Assembly (NCBI RefSeq): GCF_002959755.1
Contig: NZ_PPCW01000001.1
Coordinates: 124,001-188,000, forward strand
Direction of reading: 5' to 3'
DNA length: 64,000 nucleotides
Source of the DNA: Veillonella sp. T11011-6
GTDB taxonomy: Bacteria > Bacillota > Negativicutes > Veillonellales > Veillonellaceae
Part shown: one piece after another, positions 43,288-51,433 of the stretch
Layout: each line of letters opens with the position of its first letter
How positions within the stretch are numbered: the first letter of the stretch is position 1
The notes under the pieces: model-generated
What the model saw: the letters and a program-made list of their open reading frames with translations, nothing else
Told to the model about the DNA's origin: nothing
Database searches by the model: none
Made by a program: the position numbers and the translations under genes

Positions 43288-44310
43288 ATGAGTAAGAATA
43301 TCGATTGGGATAATCTCGGTTTTGGTTATGTAGAAACCGACTACCGTTATTTAACTACATATAAAGATGGTAAATGGGACGAAGGCGGATTAATTACTGA
43401 TGCTAACGTTGTTCTTAATGAATGTGCTGGTGTATTCCAATATGCTCAAACTGTCTTTGAAGGTTTGAAAGCATACTACACTAAAGATGGTCACATCGTA
43501 TGCTTCCGTCCAGATTTGAATGCAGTTCGTTTGAATCAATCTTGTGAACGCCTTGTAATGCCTACATTACCTGAAGGTCGTTTCCTTGAAGCTGTAAAAG
43601 AAGTTGTAAAAGCAAACAAAGACTTTGTTCCTCCTTATGGTCATGGTGCAAGCCTTTATATTCGTCCATACATGATGGGTACAAACTCCGTTATCGGTGT
43701 AAAACCTGCAGATGAATATCAATTCCGTGTATTTACTACACCAGTAGGACCTTATTTCAAAGGTGGTGCTAAACCAATCAAAATTCGCATTACTGATTTT
43801 GACCGTGCAGCTCCTCATGGTACTGGCCATATTAAAGCTGGTCTAAACTATGCTATGAGCTTGTACGCTATTACTGATGCACATGAAAAAGGTTATGCAG
43901 AAAACATGTACCTTGATGCGGCTACTCGTACACATGTAGAAGAAACTGGTGGTGCAAACTTTATCTTCATCACTAAAGATGGTAAATTAGTTACACCTAA
44001 ATCCGATAGTATTTTGCCATCCATTACACGTCGTTCTTTGATGTATGTAGCAGAACACTACCTTGGTATGACTGTAGAAAATCGCCCTGTTCATAAAGAT
44101 GAATTAAAAGACTTTGCTGAAATTGGTCTTTGTGGTACAGCAGCTGTTATTTCTCCAGTAGGTCAAATCGATACTCCAGAAGGTACTATTAATGTACCAG
44201 CTGGTATGGATGATATGGGGCCTATCACTAAAAAATTATATGACACATTACTTGGCATTCAACATGGTGAAATTGAAGCTCCTGAAGGCTGGGTAGTTAA
44301 AATTTGCTAA
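43288..44310 (+). CDS. ilvE: Branched-chain-amino-acid aminotransferase
   Basis: This 340-residue class IV PLP enzyme catalyses the last step of Val, Leu and Ile synthesis and the first step of their breakdown with 2-oxoglutarate. Visible are NECAGVFQYAQTVFEGLKAY (about 39-58), the PLP lysine in GTGHIKAGLNYAMSLY (about 180-195) and the later ETGGANFIFI. The length matches the long bacterial/eukaryotic-type BCAT group. ATG 43288 has GGAGG nine bases upstream; an in-frame ATG at 43273 has no such site. It is highly codon-biased like a well-expressed gene and followed by a terminator. Confidence 0.97.
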   Translation: MSKNIDWDNLGFGYVETDYRYLTTYKDGKWDEGGLITDANVVLNECAGVFQYAQTVFEGLKAYYTKDGHIVCFRPDLNAVRLNQSCERLVMPTLPEGRFLEAVKEVVKANKDFVPPYGHGASLYIRPYMMGTNSVIGVKPADEYQFRVFTTPVGPYFKGGAKPIKIRITDFDRAAPHGTGHIKAGLNYAMSLYAITDAHEKGYAENMYLDAATRTHVEETGGANFIFITKDGKLVTPKSDSILPSITRRSLMYVAEHYLGMTVENRPVHKDELKDFAEIGLCGTAAVISPVGQIDTPEGTINVPAGMDDMGPITKKLYDTLLGIQHGEIEAPEGWVVKIC

Positions 44311-44360
44311 TCTTTTAATAGATTAATGTAGTAGATTATATAATTTAACACGTAAATAGA

Positions 44361-44393
44361 AATGGCATCTATCGTTGGATAGATGCCATTTTG
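44361..44393. terminator. Bidirectional terminator between ilvE and the thioesterase gene
   Basis: A 13-bp perfect stem, AATGGCATCTATC / GATAGATGCCATT, with loop GTTG. T and A residues flank both sides. Confidence 0.88.
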
Positions 44394-44466
44394 TATTATT
44401 TTGTTATGTTAAATTCGCACTTAGGCTATTGTACAATTAGTTATAGACTATTAGTAAAACTAGTTA

Positions 44467-44859
44467 TTAGTTAGATTTTGCACGACTTGTAACTTTAGCC
44501 ATGAATTTTTCGTTATTAATAACAAATCGTTCATGAGTTCCTCGACCAATGATACCAACGCCGTCAGATGCTTCAATATCAAAGGTTATTTTACGTCCTT
44601 CTACAGCACTAACTGTAGCTTTAGCAGTTACTGTTGCACCAAGTGGAGTAGGGGCCTCGTGAGTAATGGATAGAGTGATACCTACAGTGCCTTCGCCATC
44701 TTCTAAATATGGTTGTACTGCTGCTTGTGCTGCTTCTTCCATTAATGCACACATAGCTGGTGTGGCAAAGACTTCTAAAGAACCGGATTTCATTGTTTTA
44801 GCAATATTAGATTCTGTAACTGTTACAGTCGCCGTAGCTGTTTGACCTGCTGATACCAT
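44467..44859 (-). CDS. Hotdog-fold thioesterase (FlK-like)
   Basis: The 130-residue single hotdog domain has an NTMKSGSLEVFATP-like segment (AKTMKSGSLEVFATPAMCAL, about 19-38) followed by MEEAAQAAVQPYL, the helix and acid typical of fluoroacetyl-CoA thioesterase-like proteins. These hydrolyse small acyl-CoA esters; the physiological substrate here is unknown, and fluoroacetate resistance is not implied. It is a single-gene unit with AGAAGG upstream on the minus strand, divergent from the VTT gene. Confidence 0.9.
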   Translation of the reverse strand: MVSAGQTATATVTVTESNIAKTMKSGSLEVFATPAMCALMEEAAQAAVQPYLEDGEGTVGITLSITHEAPTPLGATVTAKATVSAVEGRKITFDIEASDGVGIIGRGTHERFVINNEKFMAKVTSRAKSN

Positions 44860-44955
44860 AATATACCTTCTTTCATTAAGAATATTCTCGTTATAATAGT
44901 ATTATACATCTTTCGATAATTTTTATGCTAATGCTATTATACATATTTTATAGAT

Positions 44956-44991
44956 ACTACCAGTTAAAAGTAATTATTTTTAACTGGTAGT
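44956..44991. promoter_or_regulatory. Perfect 14-bp inverted repeat in the divergent intergenic region
   Basis: ACTACCAGTTAAAA, an 8-base spacer, then TTTTAACTGGTAGT. It lies between the divergent thioesterase and VTT genes and has no T-run, so it looks more like an operator or leader structure than a terminator. Confidence 0.45.
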
Positions 44992-45084
44992 AATTAGATA
45001 AATAGAATGTTTAAGTTCTTACATATAACAGTTCTATAGAATCCGTGATATAATAGAACTAGTTTTTTATAAAACGAGGTATAT

Positions 45085-45822
45085 ATGAGTACAAAAAAAT
45101 TAAAGCCTTCTGGTGAAGGTTGGGTACAGTTAATAGCAGGCATTGGTTTTGTCATTCTATTAATTGCCATCAATATAGTAGATCCTACATTCTATCCTAC
45201 CATGTGGCATTTAGCGACGAGTGGATCTATGGATGAGATAGCAGAGTATATTCAAGGCTTTGGTCCTATGGCTATGGTCGTTAGTATGCTTCTCGATATT
45301 TTTGTTAATGCTGTTGGTTTCTTACCATCCATATTTATCTCTACCGCAAACGGTTTAGTGTTTGGTATGTGGCCAGGCATCATTATTTCTTGGCTTGCAG
45401 AAACAATTGGCGTAGTCATTAGCTTTTACATTATGCGTTACTTCTTGCGTGATACGGCGGATAAGCTTATTGCTAAAAGTACAGTATTGATGAAAGTAGA
45501 TGATTTTTCCGGTAAAAATGGTTTTGTGGTCATGTTATTTGCACGATCCTTACCATACTTTCCATCTGGTGTTATCACAGCACTTGGTGCCATTAGTAAA
45601 ATCAAACCGAGAGACTATATATTAGCGAATTTAATCGGGAAATTTCCATCTACAGCTCTTGAAGTAGCTATCGGTACAGATATCGTAAATTTCCAAGAGA
45701 ATATGGGGCGATTAGGAATCATCGTAGTTGTTGCAGGTATTGTATACTTCATTCTTTGGAAAGTATATAAGAACTACATCAATAAGAAAAATGCTGAACA
45801 AGAGCACGATCCTAATGCTTAA
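45085..45822 (+). CDS. VTT/DedA superfamily (TVP38/TMEM64-type) membrane protein
   Basis: The 245-residue protein has about five to six membrane segments. The VTT core runs from about 70 to 190: NAVGFLPSIFISTANGLVFG, WLAETIGVVISFYIMRYFLR, the conserved Arg in FARSLPYFPSGVITALG, and NLIGKFPSTALEVAIG. The superfamily includes lipid scramblases and undecaprenyl-phosphate flippases, so envelope lipid recycling is plausible. It is preceded by CGAGGT and followed after 56 bases by the aminotransferase gene. Confidence 0.9.
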   Translation: MSTKKLKPSGEGWVQLIAGIGFVILLIAINIVDPTFYPTMWHLATSGSMDEIAEYIQGFGPMAMVVSMLLDIFVNAVGFLPSIFISTANGLVFGMWPGIIISWLAETIGVVISFYIMRYFLRDTADKLIAKSTVLMKVDDFSGKNGFVVMLFARSLPYFPSGVITALGAISKIKPRDYILANLIGKFPSTALEVAIGTDIVNFQENMGRLGIIVVVAGIVYFILWKVYKNYINKKNAEQEHDPNA

Positions 45823-45878
45823 CAATCTCTAATTAATTAAATGTTATTCAATTTAGTATATATGAAAGAGGCGATAGT

Positions 45879-47072
45879 ATGAGTTTTTCTCTTCCTGAAC
45901 GGGTGACCTTAAAAGGTCCTAATTTTATTCGTGAAGTATTTGAACGTGGTGTAGGGGTAGAAGGTTTTATTAGCTTTGGTATTGGCAATCCTGCACCAGA
46001 AGCCATTCCTGTTGAGGTTATTGAAAAGGCTTTTGATGAAGTGGTTCACTCTAATCCCATGAGTCTTTTACAATATGGACCAATGCAAGGGGATGCACGT
46101 TTAGCAGAATTGACATTAGAGCGTCTTGTAAAAACACATAAGATGAATCCAGAAGGACAAGGTCTTATAATCTCCAATGGTGCTGGTCAGCTATTAGGCC
46201 TTGTACCAATTACCGTATTGGAACCTGGCGATGAAGTATACATGGATGAATTTACTTTTACTAGTGCTATCAATTCTGTACGCAATATGGGTGGTAAAGC
46301 ATTAGGTATTAAGACTGATGAGTATGGCATGATTCCTAGTGAATTAGAAAAAGCTGCTCAATCTGGTAAAGGTAAATATATTTATCTCATTCCTAACTTC
46401 CAAAATCCAACAGGTATTACGATGCCGTTGGAACGCCGTAAAGAAATTTACGCTATTGCCTCTAAATATGATTTGTTTATCTATGAAGATGATCCATACG
46501 GTGAGATTCGCTTTGCTGGTGAGTATATTCCAACATTTAAATCCTTTGATACAGAAAATCGTGTTCTCTATGCAGGTTCATATTCCAAGACATTATCTGC
46601 AGGTTTGCGCGTAGGTTTCCTATTTGGCCCAGCGAAGGTAGTAGAAACTATTCAAGCATTAAAAAATAATACAGCAGGGCAAATGCCACTAGTTACACAA
46701 AAGGTTGTAGCTAACGTATTGGATTCAATCGATTACGATGAGCATTTAGATAATGTGCGCAAAGTATATAAAATGAAATGCGATGCTTTACTTAACGCTT
46801 TTGACAAGTATGCGAGTTCTAAAGTTCATTTAACTAAGCCTACAGGAGGTATGTTTGCATGGATGACTATGCCAGCTGAAGTTAACTGTGATGACTTCTT
46901 CGAAGCATGTATGGACAGAAATGTAGGGATTATTAAGTGTGGCGCCTTTGCGGCTGATGGAGCAGGGGAAGGACATGCATTCCGTTTGAGCTATACTGTA
47001 CCAACAGTAGAAGAAATTACAAAGGGCATGGAAATTCTTGGAGCTTTAACTAAAGAATTCTGTGGTGAGTAA
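45879..47072 (+). CDS. PLP-dependent aminotransferase (class I/II, 2-aminoadipate type)
   Basis: The 397-residue fold-type I aminotransferase has SNGAGQLLGLVPITVLEPGD for the cofactor phosphate region (about 89-108), the YLIPNFQNPTG motif (about 168-178), YEDDPYGEIRF (about 205-215) and the PLP lysine in AGSYSKTLSAGLRVG (about 230-244). The sequence type is that of LysN and kynurenine/2-aminoadipate aminotransferases, without the GntR domain of MocR regulators. The amino donor and acceptor are not determined. AAAGAGG precedes the ATG. Confidence 0.93.
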   Translation: MSFSLPERVTLKGPNFIREVFERGVGVEGFISFGIGNPAPEAIPVEVIEKAFDEVVHSNPMSLLQYGPMQGDARLAELTLERLVKTHKMNPEGQGLIISNGAGQLLGLVPITVLEPGDEVYMDEFTFTSAINSVRNMGGKALGIKTDEYGMIPSELEKAAQSGKGKYIYLIPNFQNPTGITMPLERRKEIYAIASKYDLFIYEDDPYGEIRFAGEYIPTFKSFDTENRVLYAGSYSKTLSAGLRVGFLFGPAKVVETIQALKNNTAGQMPLVTQKVVANVLDSIDYDEHLDNVRKVYKMKCDALLNAFDKYASSKVHLTKPTGGMFAWMTMPAEVNCDDFFEACMDRNVGIIKCGAFAADGAGEGHAFRLSYTVPTVEEITKGMEILGALTKEFCGE

Positions 47073-47076
47073 TATA

Positions 47077-47106
47077 TTGATAAAGTTTGATATGACATGA
47101 TACAAT
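47077..47106 (+). promoter_or_regulatory. Promoter of the Mrp-type gene
   Basis: TTGATA (47077-47082) and TACAAT (47101-47106), each one base from consensus, are spaced by 18 bases. The start codon is about 90 bases downstream. Confidence 0.5.
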
Positions 47107-47130
47107 GTAACAGTAGATACATTGTATCTA
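47099..47130. promoter_or_regulatory. Paired TACA-N-TGTA operator-like element over the -10 box
   Basis: GATACAATGTA (47099-47109) and GATACATTGTA (47116-47126) are direct repeats that are each palindromic at their core (TACAATGTA, TACATTGTA) and 17 bases apart. TAGATACA/TGTATCTA also form an 8-bp palindrome at 47114-47130. The first site covers the -10 hexamer, so a bound repressor would block transcription of the Mrp-type gene. Confidence 0.5.
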
Positions 47131-47195
47131 CCATATAGAAAAAAAGTTTTACATATAGATGTGAGGTAGTTCCTCAAAGAAAGTAGGTGTTTACT

Positions 47196-48029
47196 ATGGG
47201 TTGCGGTAGCAGCAGTGATTGTGGCGGATGCCCATCTCAATCTTCTGGTTGCGGTGGCGGCGCTCCTCAACAACCTCAAGATTTTACAGCTCCATTACAC
47301 GAGCTTAGTTCTGTTAAACATGTAATCGGCGTAGTATCTGGTAAAGGTGGCGTAGGTAAATCCTCCGTTACAAGCTTGATGGCCATTACTATGGCGCGTA
47401 AAGGTTACAAAGTAGGTATCCTCGATGCGGATATTACCGGTCCTTCCATTCCTAAAATATTCGGCATCAAGGAAAAAGCATATGCTGACGAAATTGGTAT
47501 GTATCCGGTAAAATCCAAAGGTGGTATTGACGTTATGTCTGTTAATCTCCTTTTGGAAAACGATACAGATCCTGTTTTATGGCGTGGTCCTATTTTAGGC
47601 AATGTTGTAAAACAATTCTATAGTGATGTTATTTGGAAAGACATCGATTATTTATTCGTTGATATGCCACCAGGAACAGGTGACGTAGCGATTACAGTTT
47701 ACCAATCCTTGAAATTGGATGGTATCATCATTGTTACATCTCCTCAAGACTTGGTATCCATGATTGTTGAAAAAGCAGTTAAAATGGCTGATTTAATGCA
47801 AGTGCCTATTATTGGTGTAGTGGAAAACTACTCTTACTTCCATTGCCCAGATAACGGTAAGGATTACCAAATCTTTGGTGAAAGCCACATTGAAGAAATC
47901 CTTCAAAAATACGGTCTATTATTGTTGAATCGTTTGCCAATTGATCCAACTATTGCAAATCTTTGCGATAAAGGTGACATTGAAGCTATTGAGAAAACAA
48001 ATTTAGAGAACGTATCTCTACCTGAATAG
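47196..48029 (+). CDS. mrp: Mrp/Nbp35-type Fe-S cluster carrier ATPase
   Basis: The 277-residue cytosolic P-loop ATPase is thought to hold and hand over Fe-S clusters. The first about 25 residues are Cys/Gly-rich (MGCGSSSDCGGCPS with more Cys after), as in Nbp35-like proteins. The deviant Walker A VVSGKGGVGKSS lies at about 46-57, then LDADITGPSIPKIFG and FVDMPPGTGDVAI. The C-terminal motif that is CxxC in many relatives reads HCPDNGKDYQIFG, so only one Cys is present and cluster binding may rely on the N-terminus. ATG 47196 is chosen over GTG 47187; AGTAGGTG is a modest ribosome site. Confidence 0.92.
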   Translation: MGCGSSSDCGGCPSQSSGCGGGAPQQPQDFTAPLHELSSVKHVIGVVSGKGGVGKSSVTSLMAITMARKGYKVGILDADITGPSIPKIFGIKEKAYADEIGMYPVKSKGGIDVMSVNLLLENDTDPVLWRGPILGNVVKQFYSDVIWKDIDYLFVDMPPGTGDVAITVYQSLKLDGIIIVTSPQDLVSMIVEKAVKMADLMQVPIIGVVENYSYFHCPDNGKDYQIFGESHIEEILQKYGLLLLNRLPIDPTIANLCDKGDIEAIEKTNLENVSLPE

Positions 48030-48045
48030 GATTTATATGATAATG

Positions 48046-48081
48046 AAAGCTGTGCATACCTCGGGATGCACAGCTTTTTTT
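48046..48081 (+). terminator. Rho-independent terminator after the Mrp-type gene
   Basis: The 12-bp stem AAAGCTGTGCAT / ATGCACAGCTTT, an 8-base loop and a T7 run. Confidence 0.93.
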
Positions 48082-48166
48082 CACATCTTTTTATCTTGAA
48101 ATATATTATATTTATGATAAGAGGATATAAATATATTTTAGTTTTTCCTATGTAGGAGGTATGTGT

Positions 48167-49567
48167 ATGAAAAAACTGTTAAACTGGATTATTCCAGCGG
48201 TCTTTGGTATAGGCCTATGGTTTATTCCGACACCAGAGGGGTTAACACCTCAATCTTGGCATTTATTCGCCATCTTTGTGGCTACAATCGTAGGCTTTAT
48301 TACTCAGCCATTACCGATTGGTGGCGTATCCATCGTTGTGATTACTGTGGCAGCTTTGACTGGTACTTTGAAAATCGGTGAAGCTATCTCGGGTTTTGCT
48401 AACTCTGCTATTTGGCTAATCGTAGGTGCGTTCTTATTCTCTCGTGGCTTTATTAAAACTGGTTTGGGGAAACGTATTGCATATAATTTGATTGCTGCTT
48501 TTGGTAGTAGCTCCTTACGTTTAGCTTATGCATTAGCTTTATCTGATCTAATTTTGGCTCCAGCAACTCCATCCAACACAGCTCGTGTAGGTGGTGTTAT
48601 TATGCCGATTACTACTAGCTTGGCAAAAGCGTTCGGTTCTGAACCTCAAGATGGCCCTCGTAAAATTGGTTCCTTCTTGATGCAATCTATTTATCAAGTT
48701 AATACAATTACATCTGCTATGTTCCAAACATCCATGGCTGGTAACACATTGGTTGCAGCATTGGCGCTTCAATCTTTTGGTATTGGTATCACATGGGGTG
48801 ATTGGGCTATGGCTGCCATCGTGCCAGGTATTATTGCATTGATCATTATGCCGTACTTTATTTACAAAGTATATCCACCTGAAATTACAGATGCCCGCGA
48901 AGCACAACAAATGATTAAAGAAGAGTTAAAAGGCCTTGGTAAAATGTCTTTCCAAGAATGGGTTATGCTAGGCGTATTTGTTTTGGCTTTAGTTTTATGG
49001 GCTACTTCTCAATTTACTAAAATTGATGCTACAACTGTTGCATTCTTAGGTATTTCTATTTTGCTTGCTACAAGTGTTCTTGTATGGGACGATGTTAAAA
49101 GTGAAAAAGGTGCTTGGGATACATTAGTTTGGATGGGTACATTAATGGGCTTTGCCGGTTTCTTGTCCAAATTGGGCTTCATCAAATGGGCAACAGTACT
49201 TGTAGGCGGTTATATTCCAGAAGGATCTTGGATTATTGCCTTCGTTATAGCTGTACTTATTAATACATATTCCCACTATGTATTCGCATCTTTAACTGCA
49301 CATATTTCTGCAATGTTCGTAGCATTCTCTGCAATTGCTATCTCTGCAGGTGCACCACCAATGTTGACATTGTTGATGATTGCATTCACATCTAACTTGT
49401 GTATGTCTTTGACTCACTATGCTGCAGGTCCATCTCCTGTAATCTTCAATACTGGTTATGTTCCTCAAAATACATGGTGGAAACTAGGTTTCTTCGCATC
49501 CGTAATCAACTTAATTATCTTTATGGGCCTTGGTTCCGTATGGATGAAAGCAATCGGTATGTGGTAA
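48167..49567 (+). CDS. DASS family anion:sodium symporter (dicarboxylate/tricarboxylate carrier)
   Basis: The 466-residue inner-membrane carrier has about 12 hydrophobic segments. It shows the SLC13/CitT features PLPIGGVSIVVITVAALTG near 45, SDLILAPATPSNTARVGGVI (about 126-145, the SNT motif of the binding site), and near the end ALTHYAAGPSPVIF-like MSLTHYAAGPSPVIFNTGYV. Likely substrates are malate, succinate, 2-oxoglutarate or citrate, fitting an organism that lives on lactate and dicarboxylates. The second of two nearby ATGs (48167) is spaced seven bases from AGGAGG and preferred. Confidence 0.94.
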   Translation: MKKLLNWIIPAVFGIGLWFIPTPEGLTPQSWHLFAIFVATIVGFITQPLPIGGVSIVVITVAALTGTLKIGEAISGFANSAIWLIVGAFLFSRGFIKTGLGKRIAYNLIAAFGSSSLRLAYALALSDLILAPATPSNTARVGGVIMPITTSLAKAFGSEPQDGPRKIGSFLMQSIYQVNTITSAMFQTSMAGNTLVAALALQSFGIGITWGDWAMAAIVPGIIALIIMPYFIYKVYPPEITDAREAQQMIKEELKGLGKMSFQEWVMLGVFVLALVLWATSQFTKIDATTVAFLGISILLATSVLVWDDVKSEKGAWDTLVWMGTLMGFAGFLSKLGFIKWATVLVGGYIPEGSWIIAFVIAVLINTYSHYVFASLTAHISAMFVAFSAIAISAGAPPMLTLLMIAFTSNLCMSLTHYAAGPSPVIFNTGYVPQNTWWKLGFFASVINLIIFMGLGSVWMKAIGMW

Positions 49568-49655
49568 GACCAGATATCCAGAATTTTATATACTTGTAAT
49601 ACATTAAAAACTATATATGTCATAGTTTGATTATAGTGTGGTTACAAAATATACG

Positions 49656-49685
49656 AAAAGCCGTCCCCTTTGGGGCGGCTTTTTT
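49656..49685 (+). terminator. Rho-independent terminator after the DASS carrier gene
   Basis: A G+C-rich stem, AAAAGCCGTCCCC / GGGGCGGCTTTT, with a 3-base loop and T6. There is one G-U pair. Confidence 0.95.
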
Positions 49686-49801
49686 GTGATAAAATAAGAG
49701 CAGTTAATATATTATTAATGTATATGTTGTAAAATTATACGCAAATGAACTATTCATTGTTTATATACGAATAGCATCATTATTTTACATAGGAGGAATC
49801 T

Positions 49802-51148
49802 ATGAAATTTGATAATGAACAGTTATTGAAATATATTGGTGCTTGTACATCTCCGTACCATACGGTAGATACAAGTTTGCAAATGTTATTGGACTCAGGA
49901 TTTACAGAACTTAATTTGGATGATGAGTGGCAATTAGACTCTGGTTCTTATGTTGTTAATGTATTTGGTACTACATTATTTGCCTTTCATATAGGTAAAA
50001 AACCAGAAGATACATTACGTATTGCCTCGGCGCATACGGATTTTCCTGCGATCCGTGTTAAACCCAATCCTATTACCTCTGTAAAAGGGTACACTAAACT
50101 GAATGTAGAAATGTATGGTGGTCTCATTGAAAATACATGGCTTGATCGTCCTCTAGGAGCAGTTGGTACTGTTGTATTAAAAGGTGATAATGCCTTTGAT
50201 GTTGATTCCGTATTGGTTGATACAAAACGTCCTATTGCGATCGTTCCAAATTTAGCTATACATATGAATCGTTCCGTTAATGATGGGGTTAAATTAAATC
50301 GCCAAAAGGAAATGCTTCCTATATTAATGATGGAGCGTAAGGATGAGGAACAATCTACAAAATCTTTACATGATAGTAATAATCCAAGTTTATTCCCAGA
50401 GTCTGATACTCAATATGATGAGTGGACTACGTTCTTAGCTGATGAAGTCAATTGTGATCCATCTGAAATTTTGTCCTATGAAATGACATTATATCCAACA
50501 GAACAAGGTTGTGTCTTGGGCACAGAAGGAGATTTTATTAGTGCACCGCGTTTAGACAATTTAACATCTTGTTTTGGTGTACTTTCCGGGATTATTCAAG
50601 CTCGTAAACATAATGCTAATGGTGTACGCTGTGCGATTCTCTTTGATAATGAAGAGGTAGGGAGTCGTACAAAACAAGGTGGGGCAGGTATGCTTTTACC
50701 AAACCTTATTAAACGTGTATATGATGCATTGGGATATTCCAATCAAGAGATGGAAAGTTTCATTTCAAAAGGATTTATGGTTTCCTCTGATGTAGCCCAT
50801 GGTTTACATCCAAATTATCCTGAGAAAAATGATATCACTAATATTCCTACACTTAATAAAGGGGTAGCCTTAAAAATTGCATGTAGCCAATCTTATGCAG
50901 GTGATGCCAGAGCCATTGCCATTGTTAAAGGTTTGTGTGATGAAGCTGAGGCAAACTACCAAATTTATGTAAATCGTTCTGATATACCAGGGGGCTCTAC
51001 AGTTGGCTCTATTTCATCTGCTATGTTGCCGATGAGAACTATGGATGTAGGGTTACCATTATTGGCAATGCATTCTGCACGTGAGTTGATGGGGGCCAAT
51101 GACCAAGAACAACTCAACCGATTAATGAATCATTTCTTAGGTGATTAA
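49802..51148 (+). CDS. M18 family aminopeptidase
   Basis: The 448-residue zinc aminopeptidase of the aspartyl aminopeptidase family trims N-terminal residues from peptides. Metal and catalytic residues are visible in ASAHTDFPAIRVKPNP (about 78-93), FDNEEVGSRTKQGGAGML (about 280-297), SDVAHGLHPNYPEKND (about 323-338) and the final His in LLAMHSARELMG. Conserved GGSTVGSI is also present. TAGGAGG precedes the ATG. A second M18 gene begins at 63319. Confidence 0.96.
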   Translation: MKFDNEQLLKYIGACTSPYHTVDTSLQMLLDSGFTELNLDDEWQLDSGSYVVNVFGTTLFAFHIGKKPEDTLRIASAHTDFPAIRVKPNPITSVKGYTKLNVEMYGGLIENTWLDRPLGAVGTVVLKGDNAFDVDSVLVDTKRPIAIVPNLAIHMNRSVNDGVKLNRQKEMLPILMMERKDEEQSTKSLHDSNNPSLFPESDTQYDEWTTFLADEVNCDPSEILSYEMTLYPTEQGCVLGTEGDFISAPRLDNLTSCFGVLSGIIQARKHNANGVRCAILFDNEEVGSRTKQGGAGMLLPNLIKRVYDALGYSNQEMESFISKGFMVSSDVAHGLHPNYPEKNDITNIPTLNKGVALKIACSQSYAGDARAIAIVKGLCDEAEANYQIYVNRSDIPGGSTVGSISSAMLPMRTMDVGLPLLAMHSARELMGANDQEQLNRLMNHFLGD

Positions 51149-51170
51149 TTATATAGTATATAGAACTAGT

Positions 51171-51184
51171 TCGATGTACATCGA
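51171..51184. promoter_or_regulatory. Perfect 14-base palindrome between the M18 gene and pyc
   Basis: TCGATGTACATCGA, about 250 bases before the pyc start. A second small inverted repeat (ATGAGT, TTT, ACTCAT) lies at 51195-51209. Either may be a regulator site for the pyc promoter. Confidence 0.35.
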
Positions 51185-51254
51185 TAAAAGACATATGAGT
51201 TTTACTCATGAACAGCGAATAATGTATTTTATGATTTCGTAATTAATATAATCC

Positions 51255-51282
51255 TTTAAATATGTGGAAAATATTGTATAAT
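51255..51282 (+). promoter_or_regulatory. Candidate pyc promoter
   Basis: TTTAAA (51255-51260) and TATAAT (51277-51282) with a 16-base spacer. The leader to the ATG would be about 145 bases and would include the hairpin at 51308. Confidence 0.45.
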
Positions 51283-51307
51283 AGTTATATGTAATTATGA
51301 ATATTGT

Positions 51308-51333
51308 ACTCATCATAAATTTTGATGAGTTTT
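51308..51333 (+). terminator. Terminator- or attenuator-like hairpin in the pyc leader
   Basis: ACTCATCA (51308-51315), 7-base loop, TGATGAGT (51323-51330), then TTT. It lies inside the presumed pyc leader, so it may attenuate rather than end a transcript. A further TTGACT box at 51348-51353 could serve a downstream promoter. Confidence 0.45.
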
Positions 51334-51433
51334 CCAAATATATTGTTTTGACTATAAGTATAGGAAATATTCATATATTAATAAAAATGAAAGCTGATAG
51401 TTCACATTAGTGGAAGCTAGTAGGAGGCAATAC

